A stretch of DNA of 9,181 nt from Sulfuriferula sp. (GCA_027311185.1 DAICZK010000053.1:1-9181), one strand, 5' to 3'; numbered from the stretch's first letter, positions 1 to 6,739 are shown. Program-made: numbers and translations. The notes: generated by a model from the sequence alone, not told the origin.

Positions 1-38
1 CCACGCCTTCACAAAATCTCCCTACGAAACAAAATCCT

Positions 39-53
39 GCGCGATCATCACGC
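39..53 (-). terminator. Possible weak terminator after hicB
   Basis: Read on the minus strand, a 5-base-pair stem (GCGTG pairing with CGCGC, one G-T wobble) closes a 5-base loop about 70 bases past the hicB stop codon, and TTTTGTTT follows a few bases later (27-34). The stem is short and the T run is interrupted and not adjacent, so this is only a candidate end for the hicAB transcript. No gene was seen in 1-120. Confidence 0.22.
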
Positions 54-120
54 GAATTTATGAAAAGATCGGGTTAAGACTGAATTCGAATTGTGTTGGC
101 TCAGCCATACAAACCCCTAT

Positions 121-669
121 CTAAACACACACTGCGGTGCGCTCAGAAATTTTCAACACTTCTGGCGCGACCGGAGACTCAACGGTTGAAGCTACACCAA
201 GGCTGGCCTGATAAATCGGGAACGTGCTTTTCTCTAACAACCTTGGCCCTGCCGATGTTCTTGCGGATGCCAATTGCTGCAGGTGGTGTGCAATTTCCAT
301 GCGACTTACCGTTGCCGCCTGCGTGTTCCGCTTGGTAAGCAAATAAACCACATAAGAGTTAAGGCTAGTGCCTTCGCCCTTGGCCTGGCGGTCTAGATCA
401 GCGTGCAGAGATTTAGGCAGCCGCAGCAATAGTTTTCCGCTGTACTTTTCGGCAGACGCCGGTTTGGATGGCGCCGGCACGAGATTGCCCGCAGCGGCGG
501 CAGCTTCGATCCAGGCTTCGATCGCGTGCCTTAATTCGGTAATAGCTTCGCCTTCATTGGCGCCCCAGGCCGAACAGCCCGGCAGGTCGGCTGCAACGGC
601 GATAAAGCCTTCATCGTTGTCACTCCAAAATACCTCTGCAGGGTACAGCCGGGAGTTAATTGTCATCAT
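121..669 (-). CDS. hicB: HicB-family antitoxin with RHH domain and long C-terminal tail
   Basis: This is the antitoxin of a type II HicAB module; HicB proteins bind and neutralise HicA and repress their own operon. The 182-residue product has the HicB partial RNase-H-like domain at about residues 8-66: [24 protein letters not shown], then the [20 protein letters not shown] helix. A ribbon-helix-helix-like segment follows at about 79-114 ([19 protein letters not shown], then [13 protein letters not shown]), which is the likely DNA-binding part. Residues about 115-182 form a tail of roughly 70 residues rich in Ala, Ser and Thr with no fold I recognise, making the protein longer than HicBs that end soon after the RHH. 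The start is a double ATG; the first (667-669) lies inside the hicA 3' end, overlapping by 14 bases, which suggests translational coupling. No strong ribosome site is seen. Family call is confident from the domain pattern; the pairing is supported by gene order. Confidence 0.9.
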   Translation of the reverse strand: MMTINSRLYPAEVFWSDNDEGFIAVAADLPGCSAWGANEGEAITELRHAIEAWIEAAAAAGNLVPAPSKPASAEKYSGKLLLRLPKSLHADLDRQAKGEGTSLNSYVVYLLTKRNTQAATVSRMEIAHHLQQLASARTSAGPRLLEKSTFPIYQASLGVASTVESPVAPEVLKISERTAVCV

Positions 670-901
670 GATATTTGTCGATCATTGCGATAAGTTGGTC
701 GGCTTGATACTTTGGAATTTTCCCGCCTCTATCCTGAAAATTCAGTCCTACGGGTTCGCCCGTGCGAGAAAATGATCGGTGCGATCCCTGCCCGCCTTTG
801 TGAATAAAGCCCAAGTCCTGCGCCACTTTACAGGCGTCCTCAAATCTGACATTCTTAGGATTGTTTCTGATGGACGCGATTAGCTTAACACGACGATTCA
901 T
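656..901 (-). CDS. hicA: HicA-family mRNA interferase toxin
   Basis: The product is 81 residues, the usual small HicA size, and should adopt the double-stranded-RNA-binding-like fold used by HicA to cleave mRNA independently of the ribosome. The family signature is visible as KGGQGSHRSF at residues 35-44, with the catalytic His at 41 inside the GSH motif. The C-terminal GGKIPKYQADQLIAMI segment corresponds to the conserved strand-helix that ends HicA proteins. Order is toxin first and antitoxin second, as is common for hicAB, with the stop codon inside the antitoxin start. The ATG at 899-901 has only a poor ribosome site upstream, which may keep toxin yield low. The promoter at 971-999 would give a leader of about 65 bases. 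No catalytic residue looks lost, so the toxin is probably active. Confidence 0.9.
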   Translation of the reverse strand: MNRRVKLIASIRNNPKNVRFEDACKVAQDLGFIHKGGQGSHRSFSRTGEPVGLNFQDRGGKIPKYQADQLIAMIDKYHDDN

Positions 902-970
902 AAAATGATACTGCTTGTGATATCAGAACGCACTGGATTGTTGGGTGTTGTTTTCCTGTTCGTGCTACTG

Positions 971-999
971 ACGATAGCAAATGCGATACTGACGGTCAA
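971..999 (-). promoter_or_regulatory. Sigma70-type promoter of hicAB with repeated 8-mer (candidate HicB operator)
   Basis: On the minus strand the -35 box TTGACC (994-999, 5 of 6 to consensus) is followed after exactly 17 bases by TATCGT (971-976, 4 of 6). The 8-mer TACTGACG (plus-strand reading) occurs twice, at 966-973 and 987-994, 21 bases apart start to start, so the two copies lie on the same face of the helix. One copy overlaps the -10 box and the other abuts the -35 box. HicB repressors with RHH domains commonly bind repeated sites over their own promoter, so this is a good operator candidate, but binding is inferred. Confidence 0.55.
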
Positions 1000-1018
1000 C
1001 TCACAGCCGATATTTTAA

Positions 1019-1038
1019 AGGCCTCCGCAAGGAGGCCT
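1019..1038 (-). terminator. Rho-independent terminator of the phosphatase gene
   Basis: A perfect 8-base-pair stem (1019-1026 with 1031-1038, AGGCCTCC and its complement) closes a 4-base loop. Read on the minus strand it is followed by TTTAAAAT. It lies 60 bases past the phosphatase stop codon and before the hicA promoter, so it would separate the two transcription units. The T run is short, but stem quality and position make the call good. Confidence 0.75.
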
Positions 1039-1098
1039 GGTTCGTTTGCCTGGCCGGTTTAATCCCCGGTAGACCCAGCAACCGCATGCTTCAGGTTG

Positions 1099-2259
1099 TC
1101 AGGCCTGTTTTCGAACCGAACGGGAGGGGACAATAACGCGATCCGCCGGGGTTTGCGACACTACTGCGGGGTCATCAAACGACACCGAGAAATAGTCGAT
1201 GGTCAGATGGTCGGCATCGGCTGTCACTCTGAGAAAGCCGGAGTTGGTAACGTCGAAGTTTTCCAGTGTGACGTCGGCCAGCGTGGTTTCGTAAGGCAGG
1301 GAAATGTCTTCGAGTCCGTATTGCAGTTTGTGCAGCGCGCTTCTGTCAATTGCGTAGCCGCCTGCGCCTGCGATTATGTAGGGGATCTTTACGCCATCGC
1401 CGTAATCGCGGGAAAAGCGCTGGTAGTTATGCACGTGGCCGTGGAACACCGCGTCCGCGATCCGGTTGCTGTTCTGAAAGGCGGCATCCAGTCCCGATAA
1501 TATTTCCTCGTATCCGCCGTGCACGGCGTCGAGCGAATAGCAGGGGTGATGCACGGCCACGATCAGCCATTTATCGTCGGGTACGGCGCGTAACTGCTCG
1601 ACGAACCAGTTTTGTTGCTGCGCGGTTCCGCGTGCGTCGAGTTGCCCGTCGACATTGGAATACAAGCCGATGATGTGCACAAAAGGCGCTTCGAGTTTCC
1701 AGTAGCAATAAGGTTGCGTCATGGTCTGGCGGTGCTTGAACAGAAATTCCGGCTGTGGCGCACAGAAATTCTGCATGAAGCCGTAGAGCGTGCTTTCATA
1801 ATCGGGTTGATCGCCTCGGCGCGTGCGCGTATCACCATCATGATTGCCGGGAATGGCGAATATCGGCGCGTCGTAATACTGGTATGGTTCGTAAAACTGG
1901 CTCAGGTAGTTTTCGCTCTGGCCGTTGTAATACACGACATCGCCCAGATGGTAAATGAATCGCGGCTGCATTCTGGGGGCGGCATCGCTGATTTGCGCTT
2001 CCATCGCCGCGGCGACGGCGTCCTGCGCCTGGGTGCCATGGATGCCGCCTGTGTCGCCTAGCGCATGAAAAATCAGGCTGCCCGCTTGCCTGGCCTGTTC
2101 GGTGATGCCCGGCAATATGGCATCCAGTGGCAGTTTCAGGCTGATGCCGCCGAAGGGGGGCGGCGCGATGAAGCGGGAATAGTTGGCGGATGGCGATACC
2201 GGGTCGCCCATTTCGCGGCGTGGCTTGCCGAAGTTCGATCCTTGAAAACCTTGCGACAT
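1099..2259 (-). CDS. Purple-acid-phosphatase-like metallophosphoesterase, no signal peptide
   Basis: The 386-residue product has the five metal-binding motifs of the calcineurin-like superfamily in the purple acid phosphatase form: GDTGG (Asp69), GDVVYY (Asp107 and Tyr110, the GDxxY pattern whose Tyr binds ferric iron in that group), GNHD (Asn139, His140), VHHPCY (His237) and GHVHNYQR (His275, His277). It should hydrolyse phosphate esters at a two-metal centre; the substrate cannot be told. The N-terminus has no hydrophobic signal sequence, so a cytoplasmic location is inferred, which is unusual for purple acid phosphatases. The start at ATG 2257-2259 is chosen because AAGGAGG stands 8 bases upstream; an in-frame TTG at 2341-2343 would add 28 residues but would place that strong ribosome site inside the coding region. 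The gene stands alone, with its own terminator, between two toxin-antitoxin modules. It could equally act on a nucleotide or phosphoprotein. Confidence 0.88.
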   Translation of the reverse strand: MSQGFQGSNFGKPRREMGDPVSPSANYSRFIAPPPFGGISLKLPLDAILPGITEQARQAGSLIFHALGDTGGIHGTQAQDAVAAAMEAQISDAAPRMQPRFIYHLGDVVYYNGQSENYLSQFYEPYQYYDAPIFAIPGNHDGDTRTRRGDQPDYESTLYGFMQNFCAPQPEFLFKHRQTMTQPYCYWKLEAPFVHIIGLYSNVDGQLDARGTAQQQNWFVEQLRAVPDDKWLIVAVHHPCYSLDAVHGGYEEILSGLDAAFQNSNRIADAVFHGHVHNYQRFSRDYGDGVKIPYIIAGAGGYAIDRSALHKLQYGLEDISLPYETTLADVTLENFDVTNSGFLRVTADADHLTIDYFSVSFDDPAVVSQTPADRVIVPSRSVRKQA

Positions 2260-2599
2260 ATCTGCTCCCTCCTTGGTTAAATGCGGTGCTGCAGGACGCG
2301 CGTAGAGACGGGTGTCGTCACGCGCAAAGATTGGGGTTTGCAATGCCGGACAAGTCCGTCCGGTATCTACTGAGTTGTTGGAAAATTACGCCTCGCTTGT
2401 GACAAAGTGATGACAGCCGGGCTGATTTTATGCGCGTCATCCTGCGCCGGAGTTATGCCAGCGGGCATCGCTGCGTTGCCAGCGCTTATTGTCGGTGCTG
2501 CGATGCGTGTAAGGGTCGTTGAGTTTGTATGGTCTGATAATGACTTGCTGTGATAGTCATTTTTAGTCATAATTACAGGCATAGGATAAGGAGACGAAT
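2260..2599. other. Intergenic region between phosphatase and antitoxin genes
   Basis: These 340 bases hold no gene I can support. The left end carries the phosphatase ribosome site and its leader; the right end carries the promoter and operator-like repeats of the next module. In between are a perfect 6-base-pair inverted repeat with a 6-base centre (CCGGAC at 2346-2351, GTCCGG at 2358-2363), the direct repeat TGCCAGCG (2456-2463 and 2477-2484) and a possible bulged stem-loop spanning about 2465-2506. No convincing promoter for the phosphatase was found by eye. Confidence 0.6.
2539..2573 (+). promoter_or_regulatory. Promoter and operator-like repeats of the Phd/PIN module
   Basis: A -35-like TTGCTG (2545-2550) and a -10 box CATAAT (2568-2573, 5 of 6 to consensus) are separated by 17 bases; the -35 is weak. 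The same stretch is full of one motif: AATGACT (2539-2545) and AGTCATT (2555-2561) form a 7-base inverted repeat, and TAGTCAT occurs directly at 2554-2560 and 2564-2570. Phd/YefM antitoxins repress their own operon by binding repeated or palindromic sites at the promoter, so these repeats are a plausible operator. The role is inferred. Confidence 0.5.
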
Positions 2600-2836
2600 A
2601 TGGCCAGCAAGCAGGCATCAAAATCAGTATTCAAGGCGAAGGCGCTTGATTATTTTCGGCAGATAGAAGCGTCGGGCGAGAGCGTCATCGTGACCGACCA
2701 CGGCAAGCCGGTGCTGGAAGTTCGTCCCTACCGGGGTATCGGCCGCCAGCCTCTCGACTTATTGAAAAATTCTCTGATTCGCTATGATAATCCTACAGAC
2801 CCCGTCGCGGCGGATATATGGGAAGCCGCGCAGTGA
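2600..2836 (+). CDS. Phd/YefM-family antitoxin
   Basis: This 78-residue protein is the antitoxin of the module. Residues about 8-45 show the Phd/YefM DNA-binding fold: a helix with KAKALDYFRQIEASGE, then SVIVTDHGKPVLEVRPY, the strand-turn typical of prevent-host-death proteins. The acidic C-terminus (about 60-78, RYDNPTDPVAADIWEAA) is the usual toxin-wrapping segment, and closely similar endings are common in antitoxins paired with PIN toxins. AAGGAG at 2588-2593 lies 6 bases before the ATG and fixes the start. The stop codon TGA overlaps the GTG start of the toxin (GTGA), so the two are co-translated. Expected role: neutralise the PIN toxin and autorepress from the promoter just upstream. 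Confidence in family is high. Confidence 0.92.
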   Translation: MASKQASKSVFKAKALDYFRQIEASGESVIVTDHGKPVLEVRPYRGIGRQPLDLLKNSLIRYDNPTDPVAADIWEAAQ

Positions 2837-3228
2837 TAGTTCTCGATACGCATGCGCTGGTCTGGTGGGTTACGGGCGATGTCTTGTTGAGTGAGCCGGC
2901 TAGAGCGGCGATCGAGCACGAACAGGTTGGCGGAGACATTATTGTGTCGGCCATTACCGCCTGGGAAATCGCCATGTTGGTGGCGCACAAAAGGCTGGTT
3001 CTGTCGATGGATGTGGATAGCTGGCTATCAGCGGTAGCTGAAATAGAGGCGGTACAATTTTTGGCAGTGGACGTTGAGCTGGCAATGAAGTCTGTCGTGT
3101 TGCCCGGAGCATTTCATAAAGACCCTGCCTACCGCATGATCGTAGCGACAGCGCGTAAACTGGCGGCGCCGCTTGTGACCAAAGACGATAAGCTACGCGA
3201 GTATCCACACGTCAGGACGATTTGGTAG
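2833..3228 (+). CDS. vapC: PIN-domain ribonuclease toxin (VapC-like), one catalytic Asp replaced
   Basis: The 131-residue product is a single PIN domain of the type paired with Phd-like antitoxins. It opens with VLDTHALVWW (Asp5), has TAWEIA (Glu45), then HKDPAYRMIVATARKL (Asp97) and LVTKDDKLREY (Asp118, Asp119), and ends with the usual VRTIW. PIN toxins cleave RNA with a cluster of three or four acidic residues binding Mg2+. In relatives the third motif reads DPADR or DPFDR; here it is DPAYR, with Tyr100 where the conserved Asp should be (codon TAC at 3130-3132, one base from GAC). The toxin may be weakened or inactive. The GTG start is preferred because it gives the typical MIVLDTHAL start and a 4-base overlap with the antitoxin; ATG 2818 would add five residues. 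Confidence 0.88.
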   Translation: MIVLDTHALVWWVTGDVLLSEPARAAIEHEQVGGDIIVSAITAWEIAMLVAHKRLVLSMDVDSWLSAVAEIEAVQFLAVDVELAMKSVVLPGAFHKDPAYRMIVATARKLAAPLVTKDDKLREYPHVRTIW

Positions 3229-3244
3229 TGTACGAAAAATGATT

Positions 3245-5377
3245 TCATGCGGTATCGCCGTTTTCATCGAGCATCTCGACAAATACCCCGACGATATTGG
3301 CGTCGAATTGACTGCTGGCGTTCGCGAGCAGGGTGGCCTGGGCTGCTGCCTGCGTCATCGCCGGGCGGTGCGGACGGTCGCTGAGCATGGCACAGTAAGC
3401 GTCGGCGATTGACAGTATGCGCGCCAGGTAGGGGATGGCCTCACCTTGCAACTGGTCGGGATAGCCGTTGCCGTCGTACCATTCGTGGTGCGACCGCACC
3501 ACCGGCACTGCGTCGTGCAAGGCCCGCACCTGTTCGAGCAATGCGGCGCTGGTCAGGGGATGTCGCCTGATCATCGCGGTTTCGTCGGCGGTAAGCGGTT
3601 CGCGTTTGTTAAGCACACTCTCGGGGATGGAAATATATCCGATATCGTGCAGTACCGCGGCAAGTTCGAGCGTTAGCAGGTCGGGGGCGGGTAGATCGAG
3701 TTTTTTGCCCAGCGCCAGCGCGGTGTCGATGACGGTGTTGACGTGATCGTGGCGAAATGGGATATTTCTGTTCACAATATCGGCCGCGGCCCGGGTATTG
3801 CCGCTATTGAGCATGTGCACGACGTGGTCGGGGTTCTGCTCCAGTTCGGCCTGCAACAATTCGTTATACAGAAGAACGCGGTTTCTGCCTGTGCGTTTGG
3901 CGACATATAACGCCTGGTCGGCGTGCTCCATTATATTCTCGACAGTCTCGCCACAACGCGGAAAACAGGCGATGCCGACGCTGATGGTAATATCGATTTC
4001 GGCGCCGCTGGGTAGTTGGAACGGCGTTCCTACAACGATTTTGCGTATGCGTTCAGCGACGATCTTTGCGCCTTCGCCTTCCGTTTCGGTCAGCACGATG
4101 ACAAACTCCTCACCGCCGTAGCGCGCGACGGTGTCGACATCGCGGATCTGTCGCGCGAGGATGTCCGCCAGCGCTCTGAGCACTCTGTCGCCTGCGGCAT
4201 GTCCGTGGGTATCGTTGATTTTTTTGAAATGGTCGATATCGAGCAACATTAATGCATAGGCTTCGTTGTAGCGTTGCGCGCGCTGCTGTTCGTTATTCAA
4301 GCGTTCGTCGAGCGCGCGCCGGTTCATCAGGCCGGTGAGCGCGTCGGTTGCTGCCAGCTTCAGGGTGTGGGTCTGGAGTCGAGCGTTTTCGATGGCGCCG
4401 GCGGCCAAATGCGAGAAAGTAATCAGAAGATCGATTTCTTCCGGAAAAAAAACATCGCGGTCGGTCCGGTACAGATAAAGTACGCCTAGCGGGTATCCGT
4501 GGCTGAGTAGCGGGAGGCAGAGAAAGCACAGTATGCCTTGCTCATGCATGAACTTGCTGAGTTTGTATTCGCTGTCCGGACGGTCGTTGCTCAGTATGCA
4601 GTTGCCTGACTCCAGGACTTGTTCGGCAAGCCTGCCAGGACGAAACGAGATGTTGGCCACGAACTCGTCCGACAATCCCTGCGCGTGTAATTCTCCAAAG
4701 CATCGGGTTTCTTCTTCATAAAATGCGAGGCAGACGCATTTCGACCCGCTTAGCGTAATACTGGAGCTGGTGATGGTGTCCAGCAGTTTTTTCCAGTCCA
4801 ATGTTGAGGAAATGGTGACAGCTACCTGATTCAGGGTAGCGAGTTGCGAAGCTTTCTGTTCGATGGCGCGACCTTGCGCGTCGATGTAGGTGTCGATTGC
4901 GATGCCGATGTCGAGAAACACGATTTTGAGCAGCGACAGCAAGGTTTCCGTCGTCGCAGTATCGTCCGGCTGCATGGCTTGCGTAATTCTGGGGATCACC
5001 AGAGCGAGATATTTGCAGTAGGCGCTGATGTACCATTTGGGAGCTAGCCCCGCGCGTTGGTGGGCGATGCCGACACCCTGCCGGTTCTGGATGTAGGCAT
5101 CCCCGTAATCGCCCGAGGTCAGCTGGTCGAAATAGGCGCTCTGGGCGAGTTTGAGCCGCTTGAGCGTCGCGTCGTCGCCAAGAAACGCACCGAGTTCGCT
5201 GAATGAGGCTAGATGCGCATAAAATGCGTCGATATAAGCGTCACGATCGCTGGCGAGGCATTCGTGGAGTGCTTTGAGCTGGGCGACATCGCGCTGGCCG
5301 AATTCGAGAAACGCCTTGCGCAACTCGATATCGGCAGCATCGATATTCATGGCGATGGAATCATCCGGCCCAATCAC
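3245..5377 (-). CDS. Globin-coupled GAF-GGDEF-HD-GYP c-di-GMP signalling protein
   Basis: A 710-residue soluble protein with four domains. Residues about 15-165 form a globin-coupled-sensor haem domain: GVGIAHQRAGLAPKWYISAY carries the proximal His106, and Tyr53 in AFYAHL is a likely distal ligand contact. About 178-335 is a GAF domain. About 340-505 is a GGDEF diguanylate cyclase with intact GGEEF at 421-425 and an RxxD inhibitory site at Arg412-Asp415, so synthesis of c-di-GMP with product feedback is expected. About 535-705 is an HD-GYP phosphodiesterase-type domain: HD at 577-578, His606, HHE at 630-632, DGNGYP at 635-640, Asp659. Two motif positions differ: HDIGY instead of HDIGK (Tyr581), and ADAYCAM instead of ADxYDA (Cys662). 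The GTG start has GGAGAG 8 bases upstream; ATG at codon 10 has no ribosome site. No neighbour is co-transcribed. It probably ties oxygen or redox state to c-di-GMP level; whether the HD-GYP part works is open. Confidence 0.95.
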   Translation of the reverse strand: MIGPDDSIAMNIDAADIELRKAFLEFGQRDVAQLKALHECLASDRDAYIDAFYAHLASFSELGAFLGDDATLKRLKLAQSAYFDQLTSGDYGDAYIQNRQGVGIAHQRAGLAPKWYISAYCKYLALVIPRITQAMQPDDTATTETLLSLLKIVFLDIGIAIDTYIDAQGRAIEQKASQLATLNQVAVTISSTLDWKKLLDTITSSSITLSGSKCVCLAFYEEETRCFGELHAQGLSDEFVANISFRPGRLAEQVLESGNCILSNDRPDSEYKLSKFMHEQGILCFLCLPLLSHGYPLGVLYLYRTDRDVFFPEEIDLLITFSHLAAGAIENARLQTHTLKLAATDALTGLMNRRALDERLNNEQQRAQRYNEAYALMLLDIDHFKKINDTHGHAAGDRVLRALADILARQIRDVDTVARYGGEEFVIVLTETEGEGAKIVAERIRKIVVGTPFQLPSGAEIDITISVGIACFPRCGETVENIMEHADQALYVAKRTGRNRVLLYNELLQAELEQNPDHVVHMLNSGNTRAAADIVNRNIPFRHDHVNTVIDTALALGKKLDLPAPDLLTLELAAVLHDIGYISIPESVLNKREPLTADETAMIRRHPLTSAALLEQVRALHDAVPVVRSHHEWYDGNGYPDQLQGEAIPYLARILSIADAYCAMLSDRPHRPAMTQAAAQATLLANASSQFDANIVGVFVEMLDENGDTA

Positions 5378-5599
5378 TGCTCAGTCTCTCCACTAGGTGT
5401 TATGAAAATTATTGGCAAACTGGCGCCTGGCACGCGAATGCGCTGAATTACAACGCATTTATGTTCGCAGCCATCCACACGCCACTCTATCATGAGTCAT
5501 ATGCGGTGTCCGGTTTTTTTGACGGGTTGTCGTCGTGTTCTTGTGGCGTTGCGCCGACCCGCGCGACGAATACAGAACAGCTTGGGCGGGGCGCAGAAC

Positions 5600-6739
5600 T
5601 CAGCGTAACACAAGCCGCCAGAGCGAAGTAGTTTCCGCCGCGCGCGCGAAATGCAGCGGGTCTGCGGCGTCTGCGCTTTTGGGGTGATGCGGCTTGACAT
5701 CTGAACGCTCAAGAACCTTTAATCCTGCTGCTGCTATCATTGCCAGCAACTCATCGCGCGACCGCAGACCCAGGTGTTCGGCAAAATCGGACAGTATCAG
5801 CCAGCCTTCGCCCGCCGGGTCGAGGTGGGCGGGCAGCCCTTCGAGAAAGCCGCGCAACATGCGGCTGTCCGGGTCGTAAATCGCGTATTCGATTGCCGCA
5901 TTGGGGCGCGCCGGCAGCCAGGGAGGGTTGCAGATGATCAGCGGTGCTCGTCCGGCGGGGAACAGGTCGGCCTGAACCAGCTCTATTTGTCGGCTCAGGC
6001 CGAGCCGGTTGATGTTGTCGTCGGCGCAGGCCAGCGCGCGCGGGTCCAGGTCGGTGGCGACGATACGCGCCACGCCGCGACGAGCCAGCAGCGCAGCGAG
6101 TACGCCGGTGCCGGTGCCGATGTCGAACGCGAGGGCGGGCGAGGGTAGCGGCGCGTCGGCCGCCAGCTCCATATATTCGCCGCGCACCGGCGAAAACACG
6201 CCGTAATGCGGGTGGATGCGACCGCCGATGGCAGGGACCGCGATCCCTTTTTTGCGCCATTCGTGGGCTCCGATCACACCCAGCAGTTCGCGTAGCGAGA
6301 CCACGGAGGCGGCGGTTTCGGCGCCGTAAGCTTCGCTGCACGCGGTTCGCACCTCCGGCGCGCGGCGCAGCGGGATGGCGTAATCGGCGTTGAGGGGGAC
6401 GAGCAGCATGGCCAGCACGCGGGCACGCAAGGACTGCGCCTGACGATAGAGATTGAACGCATCGCTGGGCGTAGCCGCCTGTCGGGCGGTTTTTTTGCGG
6501 CGGTGCGGTGGTCGCTCGACACGTCGCGCCAGCGCGTGTAGCAACTGGCGCGCGTTATTGAAATCGCCGCGCCAGAGTAGCGCCGTGCCTTCGCAGGCCA
6601 GACGGTACGCAGTGTCGGCGGTCATGGCGTCGTCCGCTACGATAACGCGGGCGGGCGGTGGAGTTTTGTTTTCAGAGCGCCAGACGGCCTGACGGGTTGC
6701 GCCGGCTTCGGTCCAGATCAGGATTGCAGGTTCAGTCAT
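5600..6739 (-). CDS. Class I SAM-dependent methyltransferase with NPPW motif
   Basis: The 379-residue product has a Rossmann-type methyltransferase domain in its C-terminal half: FDIGTGTG at 205-212 (SAM-binding motif I), the acidic ATDLDPRAL loop at 228-235, DNINRL, and NPPW at 271-274. An NPP(Y/F/W) motif is typical of enzymes that methylate planar amide or exocyclic nitrogens, as in PrmC/HemK, RsmC/RlmG-type rRNA enzymes and N6-adenine enzymes, so RNA, DNA or protein glutamine are all possible substrates. The first roughly 190 residues form a separate region; it has an ACEGTALLWRGDFNNARQLL helix and a very basic patch at 72-86 (RRVERPPHRRKKTAR) that might bind nucleic acid. The ATG at 6737-6739 overlaps the stop of the upstream gene (ATGACTGA), so translation is probably coupled. 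An upstream in-frame start at 7087 would run through that gene and is not used. No terminator is clear downstream. Confidence 0.85.
   Translation of the reverse strand: MTEPAILIWTEAGATRQAVWRSENKTPPPARVIVADDAMTADTAYRLACEGTALLWRGDFNNARQLLHALARRVERPPHRRKKTARQAATPSDAFNLYRQAQSLRARVLAMLLVPLNADYAIPLRRAPEVRTACSEAYGAETAASVVSLRELLGVIGAHEWRKKGIAVPAIGGRIHPHYGVFSPVRGEYMELAADAPLPSPALAFDIGTGTGVLAALLARRGVARIVATDLDPRALACADDNINRLGLSRQIELVQADLFPAGRAPLIICNPPWLPARPNAAIEYAIYDPDSRMLRGFLEGLPAHLDPAGEGWLILSDFAEHLGLRSRDELLAMIAAAGLKVLERSDVKPHHPKSADAADPLHFARAAETTSLWRLVLR

Noticed and set aside
2260..2343. Upstream TTG start for the phosphatase
   Set aside because: It would put the strong AAGGAGG ribosome site inside the gene, and the extra 28 residues do not form a signal peptide.
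3229..3244. Terminator between the convergent toxin and c-di-GMP genes
   Set aside because: Only 16 bases separate the stop codons and no inverted repeat is visible there.
5511..5520. Seven-T run resembling a terminator tail
   Set aside because: It is on the plus strand, where no gene ends nearby, and no stem precedes it.
5751..6341. Minus-strand frame of 196 codons, very rich in Arg
   Set aside because: It is a shifted frame of the GC-rich methyltransferase gene; its composition is typical of frame shadow.
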